From an uncultured Cryomorphaceae bacterium (GTDB lineage Bacteria; Bacteroidota; Bacteroidia; Flavobacteriales; UBA7430): a DNA stretch of 36,451 nt. Positions 1-7,491 of the stretch are shown here, piece after piece; the first letter of the stretch is position 1; each line of letters opens with the position of its first letter. The notes beneath the pieces are model-generated. The model saw only the letters and a program-made list of their open reading frames with translations, was not told where the DNA came from and did no database searches. The DNA is taken from positions 1-36,451 of the forward strand of contig CACDER010000009.1 in the NCBI GenBank assembly GCA_902551855.1, given 5' to 3'. The position numbers were made by a program, and so were the translations under genes.

Positions 1-70
1 TAAATAAGATCAGTTGAAACTGAAAATTCATAATTAAATTTTGAAGGAAATATTAAGAAATATATTATCG

Positions 71-934
71 CTAAATATGTTTCTCAGCCTTGTATGAGGA
101 ACGAACTAAAGGTCCACTTTCTACATAATTAATTCCTTTTTCAATAGCAAAATTTTTTAGTTCTTGGAAAACTTTTGGTTCAATGAATTTTTGGACTGGT
201 AAGTGTTTTTTTGAGGGTTGAAGATATTGGCCAATTGTCAGCACATCAAGACCAACTGAAACTAGATCATCAATTGTATCATGAATTTCTTCAATTTTTT
301 CTCCCAATCCTAACATGATTCCAGTTTTTGTTCTGATTTTATTAATTTTTAAATATTCTAAAACTTTTAAAGATCTGTCATACTTGGCTTGGATTCTGAC
401 GGTTCTTGTTAATCTACTGACAGTTTCAATATTATGAGATACAACTTCAGGTGCAACATCAATCAATCTGTCAACTTGTGAATAAATACCCTTAAAATCA
501 GGGATTAAAGTTTCCATAGTTGTACCACTAGATACTCTTCTAATAGCTTTTACGGTTTCAGCCCATATAATTGAACCACCATCTTTTAGATCATCCCTAT
601 CAACAGAAGTAAGAACAGCATGTTTAACTTGCATTAATTTGACTGATCTAGCAACTCTTTCTGGTTCAGTCCAATCAACTGGTTTTGGTCTTCCAGTTTT
701 AACGGAACAAAAACCACAAGATCTTGTGCAAATATTACCTAAAATCATAAATGTAGCTGTACCTGCCCCCCAACATTCACCCATATTTGGACAATGTCCA
801 CTTTCACAAATTGTATGTAACTTATAATTTGATACTAGAGATCTGACTTTTTTATAATTACTACCAGTTGGAAGTTTAACTCTTAGCCATTTTGGTTTTA
901 TAGAATATGTATTTTGAGTAAGATTTTTATTCAT
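71..934 (-). CDS. lipA: Lipoyl synthase
   Basis: This radical-SAM enzyme inserts two sulfur atoms into protein-bound octanoyl groups, making the lipoyl cofactor of 2-oxoacid dehydrogenases and the glycine cleavage system. Both iron-sulfur sites are visible. The auxiliary cluster cysteines are C43, C48 and C54 ([12 protein letters not shown]). The radical-SAM CxxxCxxC is C69, C73 and C76 (CTRSCGFC). The C-terminal RSSY motif (278-281), which supplies the serine ligand of the auxiliary cluster, is also present. The 287-residue length is normal for the family. The gene stands alone on the minus strand; the only feature to its left is a 70-bp non-coding edge. A weak TAnnTTTG match on the minus strand at 951-958 could be its -7 element. 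I am very sure of the identity. Confidence 0.97.
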   Translation of the reverse strand: MNKNLTQNTYSIKPKWLRVKLPTGSNYKKVRSLVSNYKLHTICESGHCPNMGECWGAGTATFMILGNICTRSCGFCSVKTGRPKPVDWTEPERVARSVKLMQVKHAVLTSVDRDDLKDGGSIIWAETVKAIRRVSSGTTMETLIPDFKGIYSQVDRLIDVAPEVVSHNIETVSRLTRTVRIQAKYDRSLKVLEYLKINKIRTKTGIMLGLGEKIEEIHDTIDDLVSVGLDVLTIGQYLQPSKKHLPVQKFIEPKVFQELKNFAIEKGINYVESGPLVRSSYKAEKHI

Positions 935-1022
935 ATATTTTATTATTATACAAAAATAATGAATAATTGAAATAAATTTTATATTAAAAATTTTTATTTT
1001 AATTTTATTTTCAAATTTTTAT

Positions 1023-1148
1023 TTAGCTATTTGAACTATTTTTTTCAAAGTCTATTTGAGAAACACCTGGACAATTTGCAGTTACGCAGCAAGATTGAAC
1101 TATGATTGAGAGAAATAAAATTGAAAGAATTATAATTATTTTTTTCAT
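1023..1148 (-). CDS. Small 41-residue lipoprotein
   Basis: This short reading frame starts at ATG (1148) and ends at TAA (1023-1025). The product begins MKK, continues with a hydrophobic stretch of about 15 residues, and reaches a lipobox-like VQSC with the lipidated cysteine expected at residue 20. The mature part would be only about 22 residues (start CCVTANCPGVSQ) and contains three cysteines. The basic start, hydrophobic core and lipobox together are hard to explain by chance. It is probably anchored in an inner or outer membrane. Its function is unknown, and it lies between divergent ung and co-directional lipA. Such tiny lipoproteins are often missed by gene finders. Confidence rests on the signal peptide alone. 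Confidence 0.6.
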   Translation of the reverse strand: MKKIIIILSILFLSIIVQSCCVTANCPGVSQIDFEKNSSNS

Positions 1149-1217
1149 TGAACTTTTATTTGAATCCAAAAATACATTTTTTTTTTTAAGTTTAAAACAA
1201 TTAAAAATTATATTAAA

Positions 1218-1886
1218 ATGATAAATTATTTAAATCCCTCGTGGAAAAAAATTTTATCAGAAGAATTTCAAAAATCATACTTTAAAAAATTGATATTAAA
1301 TCTCAAAGATGAAAATATCAATTTTAATATTTTACCTGAAGAAGAAAATTATTTTAAAGCTTTTAATTTAACTCCTTTTGAAAAAATAAAAGTTGTAATA
1401 TTAGGGCAAGACCCTTATTACAAAAAAAAATTGGCTAATGGTTTGAGCTTTGCTGTGGAAGATAAGGATCATTTTCCTAAATCCCTCAAAAATATAATTA
1501 AAGAATTAAAATCAGATTTAAAATATTACAAACCTGATGAAATTGAAATAAAAAATTGGGTTAAACAAGGTGTATTTTTACTTAATTCAATTCTTACTGT
1601 GAGAGAAAATGAACCTGGTTCTCATAAAAATATTGGTTGGGAAAAATTTACTGATAGCGTAATTAGATTAATATCAACAAAAAAAAAGAATATTGTTTTT
1701 ATTTTGTGGGGAAAGTATGCTGAATCAAAACAGAGATTTATTGATACATCAAAGCATAAAATTATTATTTCTAGTCATCCATCACCACTTTCAGCTAATA
1801 AGGGATTTTTTGGTTCAAAACCTTTCTCAAAATGTAATGATTACTTATATTTGAAAGGAAAGAAACCTGTAAATTGGTTAGTTTAA
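1218..1886 (+). CDS. ung: Uracil-DNA glycosylase (family 1)
   Basis: Removes uracil from DNA as the first step of base excision repair. The catalytic water-activating motif GQDPYY lies at residues 63-68 (D65 catalytic). The leucine-loop motif HPSPLS is near the C-terminus, followed by the usual GFFGSKPFS stretch. The 222-residue length is typical. One oddity: family-1 enzymes normally read GQDPYHG here, whereas this one has Y in place of H and a lysine run in place of the glycine-rich turn. The gene is followed 13 bp later by rmuC and then rlmB on the same strand, so a short operon is likely. Confidence 0.95.
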   Translation: MINYLNPSWKKILSEEFQKSYFKKLILNLKDENINFNILPEEENYFKAFNLTPFEKIKVVILGQDPYYKKKLANGLSFAVEDKDHFPKSLKNIIKELKSDLKYYKPDEIEIKNWVKQGVFLLNSILTVRENEPGSHKNIGWEKFTDSVIRLISTKKKNIVFILWGKYAESKQRFIDTSKHKIIISSHPSPLSANKGFFGSKPFSKCNDYLYLKGKKPVNWLV

Positions 1887-1899
1887 ATAATAGTTTTAT

Positions 1900-3171
1900 A
1901 TGGAAAATATTGAAATAATTTTATATCTATTTTTTGGTGTATTCATATTACTAATATACTTTAAATACTTTCAAAATGGTAAAATTAGTACCAAACACGA
2001 AGACCTAATTAAACCATTTAAAGATATAATTCAAAATCTTGAAAATGAGAGAATAATTAAAGAAAATGAAATAAATGAGTTAAATAGAAAATTATCAATA
2101 TCAAATACTAAAATATTAAATTTAGAGGAAAGAATTATTTTAAATGATAATCTAATTAAGGACACTCAAAATAAATTTAAAATTGAATTCCAAAATATGG
2201 CAAACGAAATATTAGAAAAAAATTCAGTTAAAATAACGGAACAAAATAAAACTAATTTGGGGCTAATTTTAAAACCATTCAAGGAAAAAATTGAAGATTT
2301 TAAAAAAAATATTGAAATAAAAAGTAAAAATGATAATGACTACAGAATAGCATTAACTGAACAGATTAAAATGTTAAATGATGCTAATATTAAAATAAGT
2401 AATGATGCTAATAATCTTGCTAATGCACTAAAGGGTGATTCCAAGATTCAAGGAGACTGGGGAGAACTTCAGCTTGAAGTTTTGCTTGAAAAAAATGGAT
2501 TAATTAAAGGAATACACTTTATTATGCAAAAATCAATCAAAGACTTTGAAGGAAAAGATAAAAGACCTGATTGCATTGTTAACTTACCTGATAAGAAAAA
2601 TTTAATAATTGATTCTAAAGTTTCTCTAAAGTCATACGAAAAGTATATAAATTCAAATGATCAAAATGAAAAAAAAATATTTTCTGAAAAACATCTTTTA
2701 AGTATTAAAAATCACATCAAAGAATTATCTGAAAAAAATTACACTAATCTATATAATATCAATACACCAGATTATGTTTTAATGTTTATTCCAATTGAAA
2801 CAGCTCTTTCCTCAGCTGTTAAAGAAAATAAAAATATTTTTAATTATGCTTTTGATAAAAATATTGTTTTAATGACTCCATCTACTTTAATTGCCACCTT
2901 AAGAACAATCTCATTTATATGGAGAAATGAAAATCAAAAACAAAATGCATTAAAAATAGCTACTGAAGCAGGAAGACTTTATGATAAATTTGTTGGTTTT
3001 AAAACTGACTTAAATAGTATTGAAATTAATATTGATAGAATTAAAAAAAGTTATGATGCTGCCTACAATAAACTTGATGGTAAAGGAGGTTTAATATCAA
3101 AAACAGAAATCTTAAAAAAACTTGGTGCAAAGACCAACAAAAGCTTATCATCTGACTCATCTTTTGATTGA
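1900..3171 (+). CDS. rmuC: DNA recombination protein RmuC homologue
   Basis: RmuC-family proteins carry a PD-(D/E)XK nuclease-like core and limit inversions and rearrangements between short repeats; the exact biochemistry is unsettled. The product is 423 residues. It has one N-terminal membrane segment (about residues 5-22), a long lysine/glutamate-rich coiled coil (about 30-180), then the conserved core beginning QGDWGELQLEVLLEKNG. The core includes RPDCIVNLPDKKNLIIDSKVSL, with the D and DSK nuclease-like residues. The membrane anchor plus coiled coil is the usual RmuC layout. It lies 13 bp after ung and 16 bp before rlmB, consistent with co-transcription. Confidence 0.92.
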   Translation: MENIEIILYLFFGVFILLIYFKYFQNGKISTKHEDLIKPFKDIIQNLENERIIKENEINELNRKLSISNTKILNLEERIILNDNLIKDTQNKFKIEFQNMANEILEKNSVKITEQNKTNLGLILKPFKEKIEDFKKNIEIKSKNDNDYRIALTEQIKMLNDANIKISNDANNLANALKGDSKIQGDWGELQLEVLLEKNGLIKGIHFIMQKSIKDFEGKDKRPDCIVNLPDKKNLIIDSKVSLKSYEKYINSNDQNEKKIFSEKHLLSIKNHIKELSEKNYTNLYNINTPDYVLMFIPIETALSSAVKENKNIFNYAFDKNIVLMTPSTLIATLRTISFIWRNENQKQNALKIATEAGRLYDKFVGFKTDLNSIEINIDRIKKSYDAAYNKLDGKGGLISKTEILKKLGAKTNKSLSSDSSFD

Positions 3172-3187
3172 ATCTAAAAAAATTTAA

Positions 3188-3937
3188 ATGAAATCCATAC
3201 AAAATAAATTAAAAATTTTTGGACTACAACCAATAATAGAGGCTATAAAATCAGGTAAAGAATTTGATAAAATTTTTATTAAAAAAGGATTACAAGGGCA
3301 ATTATCATCAGATCTGAAATATTTAATTAAAAAAAATAATATTCCTTGTAAATTTGTTCCCCTGGAAAAAATTAACCGACTCACCAAAAAAAATCATCAA
3401 GGAGTATTTGGATTTATTTCTCCAATTAATTTTCATAAAGTTGGTGAAATAATAATGAAAACATTTGAAGATGGTAAAATTCCAATTCTTCTTATGTTAG
3501 ATAGAATAACAGATGTAAGAAATTTTGGAGCTATCACAAGAAGTGCTGATAACTTCGGAGTAGATGCAATTATTATCAATAAATTTGGTAGTGCTCAAAT
3601 TAATTCAGATGCAATAAAGACATCAGCAGGTGCAATTTATAAAGTTCCTATTTGTCGTGAAGATAATCTTGTAAATTGTATTTCATATTTAAAAAAAAGC
3701 GGATTAGTTGCGATATCTTGTTCTGAAAAAGAAAGTAAGAGTATAACTGATGTTAACTTAAAAAATCCAATTTTGATAATTTTAGGTTCAGAAAAAAATG
3801 GAATTTCTAGTGATATTTTGAAAGCATCTGATGAGAAAATTAAAATTCCAACTTATGGTAAAATAGACTCTTTGAATGTTTCTGTAGCCTGTGGAATTTC
3901 TCTATATGAAATTTCAAGACAAAGATCACTAACTTGA
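3188..3937 (+). CDS. rlmB: 23S rRNA (guanosine-2'-O-)-methyltransferase, TrmH/SpoU family (RlmB-like)
   Basis: A SPOUT-class methyltransferase that uses S-adenosylmethionine for 2'-O-methylation, most likely of G2251 in the 23S rRNA P-loop. An N-terminal substrate-binding domain (about 1-85) is followed by the trefoil-knot catalytic domain. Its three diagnostic motifs are DRITDVRNFGAITRSA, ILGSEKNGIS and DSLNVSVACGISLYE. The 249-residue length matches the family. It is the last gene of the ung-rmuC-rlmB run. Its 3' end overlaps the convergent nitric oxide synthase gene by 9 bp (3929-3937). The rlmB name is favoured over other TrmH-type enzymes by the N-terminal domain and length but is not proven. 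Confidence 0.9.
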   Translation: MKSIQNKLKIFGLQPIIEAIKSGKEFDKIFIKKGLQGQLSSDLKYLIKKNNIPCKFVPLEKINRLTKKNHQGVFGFISPINFHKVGEIIMKTFEDGKIPILLMLDRITDVRNFGAITRSADNFGVDAIIINKFGSAQINSDAIKTSAGAIYKVPICREDNLVNCISYLKKSGLVAISCSEKESKSITDVNLKNPILIILGSEKNGISSDILKASDEKIKIPTYGKIDSLNVSVACGISLYEISRQRSLT

Positions 3938-5014
3938 ATTATCTCTGCTATCCTCATCATAGAAATAATTAGGACTTAATACTTCATTTTCATATTCATT
4001 ATGGAATACATCTAAAGTCGATGAAGATAATGGAGGAATAATCCATGACCATTCGGCATTCACTTTTCTTGCTTCATTTTTTTCTTGTGACAAAAATTTC
4101 AAAAACTGTTTTGATGCACTATGGTGATCAATAATTTTAACTCCATCTCTTTTAAAGGAATATAAGATAGCATAATTTAACTCAATTAAAGATTTATCTT
4201 TCCATAAACTACCTCTTTCAAAATCTTTTTCTCCAATTACTTTTGCAACTTCTTGTAACTTATTATATCTATTTTCATCAGATAAATTTCTTGCTCCTAT
4301 TTCAGTTAACATATACCAACCATTAAATGGAGCTGCATGAAATTCCAAACCCCCAATTTCAAGAGTCATATTGGATATTATTGGTGTTGAATACCACTGA
4401 AGATTAAGGTTTTTAAATTTTGGAAATTTTGGATGTGAAATCTTAATAATTTTAATTATGTTTTTTGGAATTTCTCTGAACTCAGGAGGATTATTTCCAA
4501 TCTTAATAACTATAGGCAAAATATCAAATTCAGTCTTTTTTGGTCTCCACCCTAACTTCAGACATAGTTCAGTAAAATTAATATTTTTTGGATCTCCGAT
4601 AATACTTCCATTTATGTTTTTATAACCTGCATATCCTATAAGTTGTGCATTATATATTTTTAAATTTAATTTTCTACTAAATATAGAAATTGTTGACTTA
4701 ATGTTCCCATTATCAGTTGCAAATTCTATATGATCAAATAATGCTGAATAAATATCATTAATTTCTGATAATTTTCTGCAATCAATTATTTTGAGAGAAT
4801 TCCAAAATAATCTTCCTATACATCTATTTGAATTTCTCCATGCTACTTTTGCACCATAACTTAATTCAAATTCATTTAATTCATAAGTGCCAGTTTTAAA
4901 TATTGATTCTTTTACATCATTCCATCTTTTTTGAAATTCACCAGATTTATCTAATTCTTTATAACAAAGACTTAAATATGATTTAGCTTTAACTAGGATA
5001 TAATTTTTTTTCAT
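3929..5014 (-). CDS. nos: Nitric oxide synthase oxygenase (bacterial NOS)
   Basis: Heme enzyme converting L-arginine to citrulline and nitric oxide. Bacterial forms lack the fused reductase and borrow electrons from other flavoproteins. The product is 361 residues, close to the roughly 360 of Bacillus NOS, and looks complete. The heme-thiolate motif is WRNSNRCIGR (59-68, proximal ligand C65). The arginine-binding glutamate is E238 in GWYMLTEIG. DHHSASKQF (296-304) and the pterin-side EWSWIIPPLS (321-330) are also present. No reductase or heme-acquisition gene is adjacent. The gene is convergent with rlmB and divergent from the DUF1573 gene, so it is probably monocistronic. Base composition resembles its neighbours, so recent transfer is not obvious. 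Confidence 0.95.
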   Translation of the reverse strand: MKKNYILVKAKSYLSLCYKELDKSGEFQKRWNDVKESIFKTGTYELNEFELSYGAKVAWRNSNRCIGRLFWNSLKIIDCRKLSEINDIYSALFDHIEFATDNGNIKSTISIFSRKLNLKIYNAQLIGYAGYKNINGSIIGDPKNINFTELCLKLGWRPKKTEFDILPIVIKIGNNPPEFREIPKNIIKIIKISHPKFPKFKNLNLQWYSTPIISNMTLEIGGLEFHAAPFNGWYMLTEIGARNLSDENRYNKLQEVAKVIGEKDFERGSLWKDKSLIELNYAILYSFKRDGVKIIDHHSASKQFLKFLSQEKNEARKVNAEWSWIIPPLSSSTLDVFHNEYENEVLSPNYFYDEDSRDNSS

Positions 5015-5080
5015 AAGAGTAATTCAAGATAAAATTATTTAAAATTAACAAATACTTAACAAAATTATTTTAAATGATTT

Positions 5081-5111
5081 TTGGCTTATTAATCAGATTA
5101 ATTTAGATTTG
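5081..5111 (+). promoter_or_regulatory. Bacteroidota-type promoter for the DUF1573 gene
   Basis: TTG at 5081-5083 (within TTTTTG) is separated by 20 bp from TAGATTTG at 5104-5111. This matches the Bacteroidota housekeeping pattern TTTG-N19-23-TAnnTTTG. It lies about 20 bp upstream of the start codon at 5131, which implies a very short leader and no Shine-Dalgarno site. It is the best-formed promoter I could read in the window. Confidence 0.6.
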
Positions 5112-5130
5112 TAAAAATAATCGTAAAATT

Positions 5131-5574
5131 ATGAAAATGAAAAAAATATTTTTACTAAATGCCATTTTTATTTTAATGGTTTTTTTTGGTGCTCAAGCTC
5201 AAGAAATAAATTTTGAAAAAGAAATTCATAACTTTGGTGAGTTTGATCAATACGGAAATGGAACCTATGAATTTAAATTCACAAATTCAGGAAGCGCACC
5301 TTTAATTATATCAAATGCAAAAGGTAGTTGTGGTTGTACAGTACCTGTTTGGCCTAAAGAACCAATTTTACCTGGAGATTCTAATGTTATAAAAGTAAAA
5401 TATGATACAAAAAGAGTAGGTGCATTTAATAAGAGTGTTACAATTAGTTCTAATGCAATTACAAATCCAACTAAGGTAATAAGAATTAAAGGTAAAACAC
5501 TATTAAAAAATAAAGATGAAAATACACCTTTAAAAAAAAATAGTTCTTCTATCCCCACCTCAAAACCGTATTAA
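5131..5574 (+). CDS. DUF1573-domain exported protein
   Basis: The 147-residue product has a Sec signal peptide (MKMKK, hydrophobic core, cleavage likely after AQAQ near residue 24). It carries one DUF1573 domain: residues 25-125, with the hallmark FGEFDQYG, TNSGSAPLIISNAKGSCGCT and LPGDSNVIKVKYDTKRVGAFNKSVTISSNA. These are Ig-like beta-sandwich domains, very common in Bacteroidota exported proteins. The biochemical role is unknown. The tail after residue 125 is lysine/serine rich and probably disordered. The gene has its own promoter and intrinsic terminator, so it is a single-gene unit. The second ATG (5137) is an equally plausible start. Confidence 0.9.
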   Translation: MKMKKIFLLNAIFILMVFFGAQAQEINFEKEIHNFGEFDQYGNGTYEFKFTNSGSAPLIISNAKGSCGCTVPVWPKEPILPGDSNVIKVKYDTKRVGAFNKSVTISSNAITNPTKVIRIKGKTLLKNKDENTPLKKNSSSIPTSKPY

Positions 5575-5597
5575 ATAATATTTATCTTATTAATTTT

Positions 5598-5634
5598 GTC
5601 TCGCTATAAAATTATAACATAGCGGACTTTTTTT
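5598..5634 (+). terminator. Intrinsic terminator after the DUF1573 gene
   Basis: A hairpin has left arm GTCTCGCTAT (5598-5607) and right arm ATAGCGGAC (5619-5627). It has an 11-nt AT loop and one bulged base. Seven T residues follow at 5628-5634. It lies 24 bp past the DUF1573 stop and 19 bp before the aminotransferase start, so it separates the two units. Confidence 0.85.
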
Positions 5635-5653
5635 CTAAATTAAATTTTGCATA

Positions 5654-6859
5654 ATGCCTAAAATATCTCATAAGGGTAATTTAATGCCTGAGTCACCTAT
5701 CAGGAAACTTGCTCCCTATGCTGAAAAAGCTAAAAATAATGGAATTGAGGTTATACATTTAAACATTGGTCAACCAGATATAAAAACCCCAAAAGTTGCA
5801 ATTCAAGCTGTAAAAAAATTTAACAATAAAATTTTATCTTACAGTCATTCCGCGGGAAATCTATCATTTAGAAAAAAATTAAGCTCATATTATCAGAAAA
5901 AAAATATCAAAGTTAATTATGATGATATATTAATCACAACAGGTGGATCAGAAGCTCTTAGTATCACTCTAAACTGCATAGCTGACAATGGTGATGAAAT
6001 TATTATTCCTGAGCCTTTTTATGCAAATTATAATGGATTTTCAATTTCATCTGGTTTAAAAATTATTCCAATTTCTTCAGATATTAAAAATGGATTTGCA
6101 TTGCCAAAAATTTCTGAATTTGAAAAAAAAATCACAAGCAATACTAAAGCTATTTTAGTCTGTAATCCAGGAAATCCAACAGGTTATCTTTATAGTCATG
6201 AAGAATTAGATGAGTTAAAAAAAATTGTTCTTAAACATGATTTATTTTTAATTTCAGATGAGGTATATAGGGAATTTACATACGATTCAAAAAAACATCA
6301 TTCAATTTTGCAACTTGATGAATTGTCAGAAAATACTATAATGATTGATTCCGTTTCAAAAAGATATAGTATGTGTGGTGCAAGAATTGGTTCAATAGTC
6401 TCTAAAAATAAAAAAATTATTTCTACTGCTCTGAAATTTTCTCAGTCTAGGCTTAGTCCTCCTAGTTTTGGGCAAATTGCTGCAGAAGCTGCCTTAGATG
6501 TTACAGATAACTATTTAACTGATGTTGTTATAGAATATGAAAATAGAAGAAATTTATTGATAAGTGAACTAAACAAAATTGATGATATAATTTGCCCAAA
6601 ACCACAAGGAGCTTTTTATTGTATTGCTGAATTACCTGTCAATGATTCAGAGGATTTTGCTAAATGGTTACTTGAAAGTTTTCAAATAAATAATAAAACA
6701 TTAATGATTGCCCCAGCTGAAGGTTTTTATTCTACAAAAGGATTTGGTAAAAATCAAATTAGAATAGCATATGTTCTTAATGAAAATGAATTAAAAGATG
6801 CTATTTTAATTCTGAAAAATGGACTTAATGAGTATAAAAAAATTACTAAAAATGAGTAA
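5654..6859 (+). CDS. Pyridoxal-phosphate-dependent aminotransferase (class I, aspartate aminotransferase-like)
   Basis: Fold-type I aminotransferase of 401 residues. The PLP Schiff-base lysine is K236 in SVSKRYSMCGARIG. The PLP-binding residues are in CNPGNPTG (N171) and SDEVYREF (D202, Y205). A substrate-carboxylate arginine lies in NQIRIAYVL near the C-terminus. The N-terminal SPIRKLAPYAEKAKNNGIEV and NIGQPDIKTP are typical of AspC-type enzymes. The likely reaction is aspartate/2-oxoglutarate transamination, but the exact amino acid cannot be set from sequence. The stop codon overlaps the nth start by 8 bp, so the two are translationally linked. An intrinsic terminator sits just upstream, so its promoter must be very close to the start codon. 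Confidence 0.9.
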   Translation: MPKISHKGNLMPESPIRKLAPYAEKAKNNGIEVIHLNIGQPDIKTPKVAIQAVKKFNNKILSYSHSAGNLSFRKKLSSYYQKKNIKVNYDDILITTGGSEALSITLNCIADNGDEIIIPEPFYANYNGFSISSGLKIIPISSDIKNGFALPKISEFEKKITSNTKAILVCNPGNPTGYLYSHEELDELKKIVLKHDLFLISDEVYREFTYDSKKHHSILQLDELSENTIMIDSVSKRYSMCGARIGSIVSKNKKIISTALKFSQSRLSPPSFGQIAAEAALDVTDNYLTDVVIEYENRRNLLISELNKIDDIICPKPQGAFYCIAELPVNDSEDFAKWLLESFQINNKTLMIAPAEGFYSTKGFGKNQIRIAYVLNENELKDAILILKNGLNEYKKITKNE

Positions 6860-7481
6860 AAAAAAAAAAGCAATAGAAATAATTAGAATTTTAAATAATT
6901 TATATCCTAACCCAGTTCCTCCTCTTAATCATTTTGACCCATTTTCTTTATTAGTTGCAGTATTACTATCAGCAAGATGTACAGATGAAAGAGTCAATCA
7001 AGTAACTCCAAAATTATTTTTAAAAGGTAAAAATGTAAATGAAATGAGTAAACTTGAAATTGAAGAAATTAGAGAAATTATTCGACCCTGTGGATTATCT
7101 CCAACAAAAGCAAAAAATATAAAAAATCTTTCAAAGATAATTCTAAATAAATTTAACGGTGTTATTCCAAAAAATATAACTGAATTGGAAAAGTTACCTG
7201 GTGTTGGACACAAAACAGCCTCTGTTGTAATGTCTCAAGCATTTAATATTCCAACTTTTCCTGTAGATACCCATATTCATAGATTAGCATACAGATGGAA
7301 ACTCAGTACAGGTAAGAGTGTTGAGAAAACTGAATTAGATTTAAAAAAAATTTTTCCAATTAAATATTGGAACAAGCTTCATTTACAAATTATATTTTAT
7401 GGAAGAGAATTTTGTAAAGCTAGACCTCACATTATTGAAAATTGTCAGATATGTAGAAAATTTGGCAGAAAAACTATATAG
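6852..7481 (+). CDS. nth: Endonuclease III (DNA glycosylase/AP lyase)
   Basis: Base excision repair enzyme removing oxidised pyrimidines and cutting abasic sites. The helix-hairpin-helix LPGVGHKTASVV contains the catalytic lysine, and the catalytic aspartate is in VDTHIHRLAYRW. I place the start at ATG 6852 (MSKKKKAIEII). An upstream in-frame ATG at 6819 would add 11 residues without family support and lie deep inside the aminotransferase gene. The product is 209 residues, the normal size. The C-terminal iron-sulfur loop is unusual. Only three cysteines are visible (REFC, then NCQIC), spaced C-x9-C-x2-C, with no fourth one, so the usual C-x6-C-x2-C-x5-C [4Fe-4S] site is not intact. Confidence 0.93.
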   Translation: MSKKKKAIEIIRILNNLYPNPVPPLNHFDPFSLLVAVLLSARCTDERVNQVTPKLFLKGKNVNEMSKLEIEEIREIIRPCGLSPTKAKNIKNLSKIILNKFNGVIPKNITELEKLPGVGHKTASVVMSQAFNIPTFPVDTHIHRLAYRWKLSTGKSVEKTELDLKKIFPIKYWNKLHLQIIFYGREFCKARPHIIENCQICRKFGRKTI

Positions 7482-7491
7482 AATTTAAAAT

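Noticed and set aside
1-70. Start of a minus-strand gene at ATG 31 running off the left edge
   Set aside because: Only ten codons (MNFQFQLILF) are visible. That is too short to support a gene, and the rest of this edge shows nothing else.
951-958. TATTTTTG on the minus strand as the lipA -7 element
   Set aside because: No spaced -33 partner was found, and eight-base matches of this kind are frequent in such AT-rich DNA, so it is not listed as a separate feature.
1200-7481. A dedicated DNA-repair island (ung, rmuC, nth)
   Set aside because: The genes are separated by unrelated units (rlmB, nos, DUF1573, aminotransferase) with their own signals. All are ordinary housekeeping genes.
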